DNA of 64,000 bases from Chitinophaga flava (GTDB lineage Bacteria > Bacteroidota > Bacteroidia > Chitinophagales > Chitinophagaceae), in NCBI RefSeq assembly GCF_003308995.1, contig NZ_QFFJ01000002.1, forward strand, positions 1,426,001 to 1,490,000, in the 5' to 3' direction. The notes under the pieces are model-generated. The model ran no database searches. It saw only the letters and a list, made by a program, of their open reading frames with translations, and had not been told where the DNA came from. Position numbers and translations under genes: made by a program. Below, in pieces: positions 35,540 through 43,533 of this stretch; position 1 is the first letter of the stretch; every line of letters begins with the position of its first letter.

Positions 35540-37057
35540 TCAATAAAAGCATTCCATAAAGGCGCTGCCAAGGTTGGAAATAATGTCTGCCGCGCTCATG
35601 GCTTCCTGCGAAAGATGTGCTGCGGCCAGGTCGCCGGCATAGCCATGTATCCAGGCGCCGAGTAATACAGCTGCTTTGGGGGAATAGTCCTGGGCCAATA
35701 AACCAGTAAGGATCCCTGTCAGTACATCGCCGCTGCCGCCAGTGGCCATACCTGGGTTGCCTGTGGCATTAAAATAAACTGCTCCATCGGGACAGCCGAT
35801 AGCAGTATACCTGCCTTTGAGGAGGATATACAACTGCAGGCGTACGGCCTGTTTGGACAATAATTCCAGTCGTTCTACATCATTGGCGGAAGGACCAAAA
35901 AGACGCTCAAACTCTTTGGGGTGAGGTGTGAGGATAGAACCTGCCGGCACCTGGTATAACAGGGAGGGATATACGGAGAGTATGTTTAGTGCGTCGGCAT
36001 CAATGACCATAGGGCGTTTGTAGGTGGCCAGCAGTTTTTCGAGGGAGCTGGCCGTAGCTGTAGCGGTGCCCAGCCCCGGGCCAATTCCGATGGTTTTATA
36101 ACGGGCATCGGCCTGTTCGTGAAAATGGGCACTGTGGTCGGGTAGTTCATCAGTAATACACATGGCACAGGGCTCGCTGATCTGCATAATATCATACCCA
36201 CAATCAGGTATATGACAGGAGAGCAGTCCTGCACCCACCCGGATACAGGCTTTGGCGCTGAGCACTGCGGCGCCCATCTTGCCCCGGCTGCCGGCTATCA
36301 GCAACGCATGACCGTAAGTGCCTTTGTGCGAAAATGGCGTCCTCGGCATATAAATGGTACGCATCATGTCCAGATCTGTCAGATGGTAACGTGTAGACGT
36401 ATGCGTTATATACTCCGGTGACAGGCCGATAGGCAGAATATGTACCTGCCCCGCCACGGCTGCATTTTCCGGCAGGAGAAAAGCCAGTTTGTAAAATTCG
36501 AAGCTGAGAGTATGATGGGCCTGTATGACCGGTGTGTTACGGGAACTGGTATCCGCCTTCAGCCCGGAGGGCATATCAATGGCCACAATAGTATGACGGG
36601 GATGCTGATCGTTTATCTTGTGAATAACACCCGCCAGCCAGCCTTCTATCGGTTTGTTGAGACCGGTGCCAAAGATGGCATCCACAATCACAGCGGATGG
36701 GGGCAACTCCGGAAAGCCGGTTACATCGGCGATTTCACGGATACGGCCGGCGTATTGCTGTTGCAGCCGCCGGTAATAATAGATATAATCTTCGCTGGCT
36801 TTGCTGCCATATTCCAGCAGACAAACCGTTACCACATAACCTTCATCCAGCAGCTTTTGGGCTATCACCAGCCCGTCGCCACCGTTGTTGCCTTTACCAC
36901 AGAAAATATAAAAAGGATGAGAAGGAGGATAGTGTTCCATCAGCCAGTCAGCACACTTGCCCGCAGCCCGTCCCATCAGGTCGGTGCTGCTCACAGGCTC
37001 ATGCGCTATCGTAAAAGCGTCGGCCTCGCGGATCTGGGCAGCTGAGAAGATTTTCAT
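35540..37057 (-). CDS. Bifunctional NAD(P)H-hydrate epimerase/dehydratase
   Basis: A 505-residue metabolite-repair enzyme fused from NnrE and NnrD. The N-terminal epimerase (about 1-215) interconverts R- and S-NAD(P)HX and has FCGKGNNGGDG (52-62) and SGLKADTSS. The C-terminal ADP-dependent dehydratase (about 225-505) converts S-NAD(P)HX to NAD(P)H. It carries the ribokinase-like segments LTPHPKEFERLFG and GMATGGSGDVLTGILTGLL, cited as GGSGDVLTGIL. This fusion is standard in bacteria. No operon partner is evident. Confidence 0.94.
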   Translation of the reverse strand: MKIFSAAQIREADAFTIAHEPVSSTDLMGRAAGKCADWLMEHYPPSHPFYIFCGKGNNGGDGLVIAQKLLDEGYVVTVCLLEYGSKASEDYIYYYRRLQQQYAGRIREIADVTGFPELPPSAVIVDAIFGTGLNKPIEGWLAGVIHKINDQHPRHTIVAIDMPSGLKADTSSRNTPVIQAHHTLSFEFYKLAFLLPENAAVAGQVHILPIGLSPEYITHTSTRYHLTDLDMMRTIYMPRTPFSHKGTYGHALLIAGSRGKMGAAVLSAKACIRVGAGLLSCHIPDCGYDIMQISEPCAMCITDELPDHSAHFHEQADARYKTIGIGPGLGTATATASSLEKLLATYKRPMVIDADALNILSVYPSLLYQVPAGSILTPHPKEFERLFGPSANDVERLELLSKQAVRLQLYILLKGRYTAIGCPDGAVYFNATGNPGMATGGSGDVLTGILTGLLAQDYSPKAAVLLGAWIHGYAGDLAAAHLSQEAMSAADIISNLGSAFMECFY

Positions 37058-37104
37058 AGCCAGCAGTTGAACATTAAAAGTACTTCAAAATGGGCGAACA
37101 TAAA

Positions 37105-37134
37105 AAACGGATCATGGTAAGCCATGATCCGTTT
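37105..37134 (-). terminator. Terminator of the outer-membrane protein gene
   Basis: AAACGGATCATGG-TAAG-CCATGATCCGTTT is a perfect 13-bp stem, and the minus strand continues with TTTATG. Confidence 0.85.
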
Positions 37135-37160
37135 ATGGGTTATTAGTATTTTATTGCCTA

Positions 37161-37685
37161 TTAGAAAGTATATCTTGCAGATATACCACCGATTTCTTCA
37201 CCAATGAAGTTGGTTGGTCCAACAAACTGTACATAAGGCTTGAGATCAGCACTCAGGTTTAACGGAATATTCTTGAAGGTATATTCGATACCGATGATAC
37301 CATCCAGACCCGGAGATACGTAAGTACCTTTGCCTTTGTCTACATAACGGTCCCAATCATAGTCACGGCGGTCGTAGAAACCTATGTGTGCACCACCACC
37401 AGCGTACATGTTCAGCTCAGGCTTACCGATGTTCCAGTGGTATTCGTACAGACCTGTAATGGTAACATTGGCCCTGTGTTCGTGGTTGGTGGTTACCAGA
37501 CCTTCAATGGCGTGAGGTCCCTGTATAAAATGCTTAATGGTGAAACCTACTACCCATGGGTTTACACGGATACCGAGTGCGGTATTGTAGTTTTCTACGC
37601 TGCTACTGTAACTTTTCTTTTTCTGCGCGTTAGCCTGTACTGCCAGCAGGGCAATCAGACTGAATAATAACACGACTTTTTTCAT
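37161..37685 (-). CDS. Small outer-membrane beta-barrel-like protein
   Basis: A 174-residue secreted protein. A signal peptide (1-20, ANA before QKKKS) precedes about eight amphipathic strands (TALGIRVNPWVVGFTIKHF, LYEYHWNIGKPELNMYAGGG, LSADLKPYVQFVG) and a C-terminal aromatic, ISARYTF. It fits an 8-stranded OmpW/OmpA-like or opacity-type barrel. Ligand and role unknown. Located between nhaA and nnr but transcribed separately. Confidence 0.75.
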   Translation of the reverse strand: MKKVVLLFSLIALLAVQANAQKKKSYSSSVENYNTALGIRVNPWVVGFTIKHFIQGPHAIEGLVTTNHEHRANVTITGLYEYHWNIGKPELNMYAGGGAHIGFYDRRDYDWDRYVDKGKGTYVSPGLDGIIGIEYTFKNIPLNLSADLKPYVQFVGPTNFIGEEIGGISARYTF

Positions 37686-37811
37686 AGATTGTTGCTATTT
37701 GAATTGATACAAAAAATGTATGGGTCTATTAACGTTGGCTAATCACTCCAAAGTATATACGACTATCCAAAAAATTCGGAGTAGGCTTACAATAACAGTG
37801 CCAATAAGCTA

Positions 37812-39008
37812 TCAAGTACCTTTTTTGATGAAAGGGGCTGGTTTCAGCATCCGGAGGAAAATAAACCCTGCAATGCCCGCTATCAGCGAAGCTGCGATAA
37901 CAGAAATAATGGCAATGATCTGATATTCTCTTTCTTCATAAGCCAGAGAAGAAATAAAAATAGACATAGTGAACCCGATGCCGGCAATAAGACCTACGCC
38001 GATTAGCTGCATCCAGCCGGATTTGGAAGGAAGACTGGCCAGTTTCAGTTTTACAGCTGTAAATGACAAGATAAAAATACCCAGGGGTTTGCCCAGCACC
38101 AGGCCTGCAATAATACCATAACTGATATTATTGTGCAGTGCACCCATTACGTCTGATGGCAGTTGTATTGCGGTATTGGCCAATGCAAAGAGAGGCATGA
38201 TAATAAAGTTCACCGGGTCATGCAGATCATGTACCAGGTCGGCAATTTTTTCCTGCGGGATACAGAAGGCCAGCAGAACGCCGGCAATGGTGGCATGCAC
38301 ACCGGAATTGAACAGGCAATACCATAATACCACACCGGGTATATAATATAATATCAGACGTTTTACTTTCAGGACATTGAGCAGTATCGGAATCAGCAAC
38401 ACGCCTCCGGCCATCAGCAGGTAGTGCATGTCCAGATGCGGGGTGTAGAAAATGGCGATGGTAAGGATGGCGCCCAGGTCGTCGATAATGGCCAGTGCCA
38501 TCAGGAATATTTTCAGGGATACAGGTACTCTTTTGCCGAGCAGGGAGAGGATACCCAGGGAGAATGCAATGTCGGTGGCCATGGGAATACCCCAGCCATG
38601 GGCATAGTCGGAGCCGGCGTTAAATAGGGTAAAGATGAGTGCGGGGAAGAGCATACCGCCGATAGCCGCCAGTACGGGGAGTATGGACTTACGAAGAGAG
38701 GAGAGTTCACCTACGGTCAATTCCCGTTTGATTTCCATGCCTACGAGAAAAAAGAACAGTACCATCATACCGTCGTTTATCCATAACAGATAGGAGTTGG
38801 GAAGAAAAAGGGAGCGATATTGATAATGGTGTCCGCCGGTGGGGTTGAAGAGGGCATTCCAGAAGTTGACATAACCTTCCTGCAGTGAAGAATTGGCCAG
38901 TACCATAGATATGACCGTACAGAGGATCAGTATGATGCCTACGGCGCGGCTGTCTTTTAAAAAGGTGTGGAGTGGGGACAGGAGGGTTTTGAATGCGCTT
39001 CTGATCAA
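37812..39008 (-). CDS. nhaA: Na+/H+ antiporter NhaA
   Basis: A 398-residue inner-membrane antiporter that exports Na+ in exchange for protons to maintain pH and salt balance. The transport aspartate pair is D176-D177 in ALAIIDDLGA, and the earlier Asp of E. coli D133 type is D146 in MATDIAFSLG. The N-terminal FFFLVGMEIKREL segment is also diagnostic. All key residues are present. Its leader contains the 39024-39099 inverted repeat. Confidence 0.97.
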   Translation of the reverse strand: MIRSAFKTLLSPLHTFLKDSRAVGIILILCTVISMVLANSSLQEGYVNFWNALFNPTGGHHYQYRSLFLPNSYLLWINDGMMVLFFFLVGMEIKRELTVGELSSLRKSILPVLAAIGGMLFPALIFTLFNAGSDYAHGWGIPMATDIAFSLGILSLLGKRVPVSLKIFLMALAIIDDLGAILTIAIFYTPHLDMHYLLMAGGVLLIPILLNVLKVKRLILYYIPGVVLWYCLFNSGVHATIAGVLLAFCIPQEKIADLVHDLHDPVNFIIMPLFALANTAIQLPSDVMGALHNNISYGIIAGLVLGKPLGIFILSFTAVKLKLASLPSKSGWMQLIGVGLIAGIGFTMSIFISSLAYEEREYQIIAIISVIAASLIAGIAGFIFLRMLKPAPFIKKGT

Positions 39009-39023
39009 GATAAATATATTTGT

Positions 39024-39099
39024 GATCTGGTTATTTGATTATCTGGCTATCGGGTAATAACCAAATAATCAAATAGTCAAATAATCAAATAACCTGATC
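39024..39099. repeat. Inverted repeat with internal AAATAATC tandem units
   Basis: GATCTGGTTATTTGATTAT (39024-39042) is repeated in reverse complement at 39081-39099 with one mismatch. Between them AAATAATC, AAATAGTC and AAATAATC lie in tandem. It sits between the OstA stop and the nhaA start on the minus strand, so it could end the OstA transcript or act in the nhaA leader. Confidence 0.7.
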
Positions 39100-39110
39100 G
39101 GTGAAAAAAT

Positions 39111-40991
39111 TTATTGCATTAGCTCGTACTTCGTTTTGGGCTTCCGTTTGATATCCCAGTGGAAGTTTTCCAGCTGCAGTTGTTCTTTAGGTCTTTGGGT
39201 GAAAGGATATACTGTTCCTTCCGGATCTTTAATCATTACTACTTTATCGACTTCTCCCTTTTTAAAGAAGATGTTGATGATAGCACATTGTGCTTTGTTG
39301 ACGCTCATATATGCGCCCGACTGGTCTTTTACGTAGTTGATAGTTTCCGCGTTTCCTTCCACATGCATCCAGTCGATAGATTCGCCAGCCACGTAGCCGG
39401 TGATGGTGTTGCCTTTCACCTGGTTATACATTTCAGGGCCGGCTTCGTTGATGATAAAAGCGTTTTTGATCATCAGCACTTTATCGGCCGTCTGATTTTT
39501 GGTGAACATCAGTATGGTGTCTGCACTGAGCTGTGAGGTATTGTTGGACCATAATACCGGATCGCGGAAGAACCGGAAGATGGAGTCTTTGGTAGAGTAA
39601 TATACACTGTCGGCCACGCCCTGGAGGGAGTCGGAGAACATGCGTACATGGTGGTAGGCCAGGATATAACGCTGGTCTGCGGTGTCCTTCGGTGCGGAGA
39701 GGGCTATACTGTCTGCATGGTGTTTGAGGCCAGGCAGGGAGTCTTTCGCGATAATATCGGGTGCGGGCGCCATTTTAACCAGTTTGACCCGGTTGGAGTC
39801 GAGTTTGTTTTTGGTTTTGGCGAGCACACTGTCGGCCACAAACATCATGATCGCTCCGGGGACGCTGTCCAGTTGTTTTTTGGCGAGGGAGTCGCCTTTA
39901 TTGACCGGGGAGATGTTGATGGGTATATGATCTTTGGGCCGGATGGTTTTAAGTGGGTGGAGCTGTTCCTTGACCGGTTCTTTTTTGAGGCCGCTCACGG
40001 AGGGGATGGAGAGGCTGTCGCCGGGCCGGATAATACCGGAGAAAAGGGTGTCGGCAGCCAGGTACATGGTGTCCTTGTTTTTCTCCATGATCAGCAGCGG
40101 TTTTTGTGTGGCCAGGATGGTTTTTTCCTTCTGGTTCACGATGCCATGGTTGGCCAGTAGCGACATTTTGCGGACGGTATCTTTATATACCATGTTGCCG
40201 GTGGCATAGGCCATGCCGGTGATTTTGTCCATTTCTATATTGTCGGCTGTGAGTGTGCCAGTGCTGTCTTCGATGGTAGGGCGGTTGCCGAAGTTGCCAT
40301 AACCTTTGTCGGTATTATAATAACCGCTGGTGGCGTACATGATGCGCTTACCTTCATTGATGGTGGTAGGAGCGATGATGTTGGCAATTTTGGTTTCCGT
40401 GTTATAGAGCAGGGCGTCTGTGGTGAGCGTGTATTCCGGGTCTACCAGTACCACGTTACGCTGGAAGTGCATTTCCTTCGTTTCGGTGTAGTAGTATCCT
40501 TCATCGCTGGTGAGGACGCTTTTACCGTTGACGAGGCGGCCAGTTTTCAGGTAGCTGCCTATTTTGGCGTTCATATCGTATTGCAGTTCCGGGCCGGTGA
40601 TGGTTACTTTCCCATCGGTGAGCCGGGCATTTTCTCTGAGGATGGCGAGCCGGGTATTACCGTCGTAGTTGAGGTAGTTGCCATAGATATGAATGCTGTC
40701 GGCCTGATTGATATGTACGTTGCCGTATGCGTCAACGATATTGGTTTTGTTGTTTTTGATGGCGCTGTCGCAGAAGAAGAGGGTGTTGCCCTGTTTAAAT
40801 CTGGCGTGGCCGATGAAGCGGGTGATATTGATCGTGTCTTTCTCAATGAGCTGCAGCGTATCTGCACCCAGGATTTCGATCACGGTACCTTTTTTAGGGG
40901 CGGGTTGCGCAGGGACCTGCGCGCTGGCGGGCAATATAGCTGCCAGGCAAATAACTGCCAGTAAAAGGACTGATCTGATATATTGATTCAT
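39111..40991 (-). CDS. OstA/LptA-like organic-solvent-tolerance protein
   Basis: A 626-residue periplasmic protein with a signal peptide (1-24) and repeated OstA beta-jellyroll rungs. Examples are FIGHARFKQGNTLFFCDSAI, VDAYGNVHINQADSIHIYG and ENARLTDGKVTITGPELQYD, cited as ARLTDGKVTITGP. It is far longer than E. coli LptA (about 185), with a Lys/Asp-rich low-complexity middle (about 330-430) and a second OstA-like half. Probably part of the LPS transport bridge; LptD is encoded nearby on the other strand. It starts 6 bases after the MlaD-like gene and is co-transcribed. Confidence 0.85.
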   Translation of the reverse strand: MNQYIRSVLLLAVICLAAILPASAQVPAQPAPKKGTVIEILGADTLQLIEKDTINITRFIGHARFKQGNTLFFCDSAIKNNKTNIVDAYGNVHINQADSIHIYGNYLNYDGNTRLAILRENARLTDGKVTITGPELQYDMNAKIGSYLKTGRLVNGKSVLTSDEGYYYTETKEMHFQRNVVLVDPEYTLTTDALLYNTETKIANIIAPTTINEGKRIMYATSGYYNTDKGYGNFGNRPTIEDSTGTLTADNIEMDKITGMAYATGNMVYKDTVRKMSLLANHGIVNQKEKTILATQKPLLIMEKNKDTMYLAADTLFSGIIRPGDSLSIPSVSGLKKEPVKEQLHPLKTIRPKDHIPINISPVNKGDSLAKKQLDSVPGAIMMFVADSVLAKTKNKLDSNRVKLVKMAPAPDIIAKDSLPGLKHHADSIALSAPKDTADQRYILAYHHVRMFSDSLQGVADSVYYSTKDSIFRFFRDPVLWSNNTSQLSADTILMFTKNQTADKVLMIKNAFIINEAGPEMYNQVKGNTITGYVAGESIDWMHVEGNAETINYVKDQSGAYMSVNKAQCAIINIFFKKGEVDKVVMIKDPEGTVYPFTQRPKEQLQLENFHWDIKRKPKTKYELMQ

Positions 40992-40997
40992 GAGTGC

Positions 40998-42002
40998 TTA
41001 TTGTTGTACCGCTGCAGTATCAGAAGGCAGTGGTTTCGTTTTATCTTTTTTGCCGAACAGGGAGAAATGCACATAACGTTTCGGGTTGACGCGGAGGTCT
41101 TCCAGCAGCTTGTTCAGGTTGCCGAGTGAGTTCTGGAGGTTGTTGTACACCTTTTTATCATTCAGCATGAGTCCTGCGGTACCATCGGTGGTATTGAGTT
41201 TGGCGATGGTGGCGTTGAGGTTGGTCACTGTTTGCTGGAATTGCAGCAATGTTTTGTCGAGATTGCCATTGGCCAGCGCATCGGTGGTTTTTTTAGCGTT
41301 ATCGAGGATGCCGCTTATTTTTTCATTATTGTTTTTGATGTTACCGGTAACGGCGGCAAGGTTGCTGAAGGTAGCATGCACACTGCCTTTCTGTGGGTCC
41401 ATGAGGGAGCTCAGAGAGGCGGAGGTGTTGGAAAAGTGGCGCATGGTGGTATTGAGGTTGCGCATGGTTTCCTGGAGGTTACCTTTGGCGGTGGTGTCGA
41501 GGATGCCGTTTACTGCGAGCAGTACGGAGTCGATATTAGACAGGGTACCTTCCAGCTTTTTGACGAGCGGGCTGATTTGTTCTTTCAGGGCATCTGTCAT
41601 GGAGCCGTCTACTGTGGCGGCGTAGATGGTATCGCCGCTTTTCAGGTATTCTGTAGCGTTACCGAGTTCCATCTGTACGGTTTTAACGCCGAGCAGATCG
41701 CTGCTGATGCGGGCTACGGAGTTGCGCGGAATATCTATTTTTTTGGTGAGGATGATCGTTACCAGTATTTGGGAGGGATCATTATCCTTTACATTCAGTT
41801 CAGAAACGCTACCTACCACCAGGCCGTTTACCTGTACAGCATTAGAGGGCTGCAGTCCATTTACCTGTTTGTAAACAGCATAGATGGTTTTGTTGCGTGA
41901 AAACAGGCTCTTTCCCTTCAATACATTAAAGCCCAGTACGAGTAAGGTTATACCCAACACGGTAAGTATGCCAACCTTGGTTTCATTAGATAATTTGAGC
42001 AT
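40998..42002 (-). CDS. MlaD/MCE family phospholipid-transport protein
   Basis: A 334-residue inner-membrane-anchored MCE protein. The helix is at 9-27 (VGILTVLGITLLVLGFNVL). The MCE domain (about 36-115) has the NGLQPSNAVQVNGLVVGSV core and ISSDLLGVKTVQMELG. A long helical C-terminus with heptad-like NLNTTMRHFSNTSASL follows. MCE proteins form hexameric tunnels for lipids with an ABC transporter, but no MlaE or MlaF gene lies nearby. Situated between the amidase and OstA genes in one minus-strand block. Confidence 0.9.
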   Translation of the reverse strand: MLKLSNETKVGILTVLGITLLVLGFNVLKGKSLFSRNKTIYAVYKQVNGLQPSNAVQVNGLVVGSVSELNVKDNDPSQILVTIILTKKIDIPRNSVARISSDLLGVKTVQMELGNATEYLKSGDTIYAATVDGSMTDALKEQISPLVKKLEGTLSNIDSVLLAVNGILDTTAKGNLQETMRNLNTTMRHFSNTSASLSSLMDPQKGSVHATFSNLAAVTGNIKNNNEKISGILDNAKKTTDALANGNLDKTLLQFQQTVTNLNATIAKLNTTDGTAGLMLNDKKVYNNLQNSLGNLNKLLEDLRVNPKRYVHFSLFGKKDKTKPLPSDTAAVQQ

Positions 42003-42128
42003 GAGATTCGTATACGTTCACGCAAAAATAATCAAAAAGCGTGCACGGGAAGTCGCAGACAGAAAATGTTCGAAATAAAAAGGGGAAAAGTGGGGTAGAA
42101 GGAGGGAAGTATTGGGGAGAGCGTATGG

Positions 42129-43358
42129 TTAGCAGGAAGTTACGAAAGCGTCTTTGAAGCCGAGCTTACGGGCTTTTCGTACAGCCGTGGTAGCCTGCTG
42201 GTCTGATTTAATATGCCGCCAGGTGTATTTGTGCATTTTTTTTTTATTCATGACAATTTGCTCTCTGGCGATATTACCGTGGAGCTTCCTGAAAATGGAA
42301 GCTCCCGGTGTATAAAGTTTATCTGATATCATCAGCTGCACGCAGTATTCGTCGTCGGGGCGGGGGGCAGCCGGTTTTTTACCGGATTTACCTGCCTTGT
42401 GGTATGCCTGCGGGCGGCTGGCGGTCTCCTCCCCCAGGGAAGAGTTGCGGCTGTTGGTGAAGCGCTCCAGTTCATCCCTGTATCGTTTGATGGCTTTGAA
42501 GATACCCATGGCCAGTTCCTGTTGTCCGTTGGTGGAGTTGAGGTAATCTTCTTCTTCCGGGTTGCTGATGAAGCCCAGTTCCACCAGTACACTTGGCATT
42601 GCAGTGGCAGACAGTACCCAGATACCTTTTTCGTTCCTTTGTCTGGCGCCGCGGCTGATGCGACCTACCTTGGTAAATTCATCTTCGATGAGGGTAGAGA
42701 GGCGCAGGCTCTGATCGAAGTAGGCGTTGCGCAGGGTATTGAGCAAAATGAATGTTTCCGGGTCGGTATCATCCATCAGCTGTTTGGTTTCCTCTGAATT
42801 GGCATCCAGTACGATCACGGAGTTTTGTTTCAGGGATTCCATTTTGGCGCTGTTCTTACTGGTAGCCCATATATACGTTTCCGTACCTTTAGCGTTGCTG
42901 GCGAAATAGCCATATACCGGTTGCTGTGTTGCTATCTTCCTTTTACCTTTCTTACGGTAAACGGTTTTGTAGCCGGTTACCTTCCGGATTTTACCGGTAG
43001 AATTACAGTGAATGGAAACGAAGAGATCCCCTTTGGCATCGTTGGCGATTTGCGCTTTTCTGCGGGGATCATCGAAGCGGTCCACTTTTCGTGTATACAC
43101 CACCTTTACATCGGGGAGGTTGTCTTCCAGTATCTTGCCCAGTTTCAGGGCTACTGCCAGTGTCACCTGTTTCTCAGTAGAATAGCTTCCTTTAGCCCCG
43201 GGGTCTTCACCACCGTGTCCCGCATCAATTACAATAGTTCTGATAGGGTTTTCCTGTTTCCTGGAAACTGGATTGTTTTTTGCCTTAATAAAAAAGGTAC
43301 AGGTGAATAATGTTCCCAGTCCTAAGATCCAAAATCGGTTCCAGCGCATGATTCTCAT
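42129..43358 (-). CDS. N-acetylmuramoyl-L-alanine amidase (Amidase_3)
   Basis: A 409-residue peptidoglycan hydrolase exported by an N-terminal hydrophobic segment (RFWILGLGTLFTCTFF). The catalytic domain has the zinc motifs IDAGHGGEDPGA, FVSIHCNS and VLVELGFISNPEE. It is followed by a charged linker and a C-terminal SPOR-like region (DEYCVQLMIS ... KKMHKYTWRHI) likely to bind denuded glycan. I prefer the ATG at 43358 over the GTG at 43379. It is the first gene of the amidase-MlaD-OstA block, with 126 bases before MlaD, and is divergent from lptD. Confidence 0.92.
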   Translation of the reverse strand: MRIMRWNRFWILGLGTLFTCTFFIKAKNNPVSRKQENPIRTIVIDAGHGGEDPGAKGSYSTEKQVTLAVALKLGKILEDNLPDVKVVYTRKVDRFDDPRRKAQIANDAKGDLFVSIHCNSTGKIRKVTGYKTVYRKKGKRKIATQQPVYGYFASNAKGTETYIWATSKNSAKMESLKQNSVIVLDANSEETKQLMDDTDPETFILLNTLRNAYFDQSLRLSTLIEDEFTKVGRISRGARQRNEKGIWVLSATAMPSVLVELGFISNPEEEDYLNSTNGQQELAMGIFKAIKRYRDELERFTNSRNSSLGEETASRPQAYHKAGKSGKKPAAPRPDDEYCVQLMISDKLYTPGASIFRKLHGNIAREQIVMNKKKMHKYTWRHIKSDQQATTAVRKARKLGFKDAFVTSC

Positions 43359-43484
43359 TTTAATGGGTGCTGTGATCACAAAAAATAAAAAAATAAGTTT
43401 ATCTGTTAAATTAGTAATTCCTTTGCTCCATGCGTGTTTACACTACCTTTCCAACAGGGCGGCACCAAACTTTACAGGTTGTCT

Positions 43485-43518
43485 TTTGTAATAATTTGTA
43501 TAATTTCTTGTAGGTTTG
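43485..43518 (+). promoter_or_regulatory. Promoter of the lptD-like gene
   Basis: TTTG (43485-43488), a 22-base gap, then TAGGTTTG (43511-43518). Start of transcription near 43524 gives a leader of about 10 bases. Confidence 0.6.
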
Positions 43519-43533
43519 TGCCCGCCTTAACAC

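Noticed and set aside
39061..39094. CRISPR-like array of AAATAATC units
   Set aside because: Units are 8-9 bases without spacers, and no cas genes are present.
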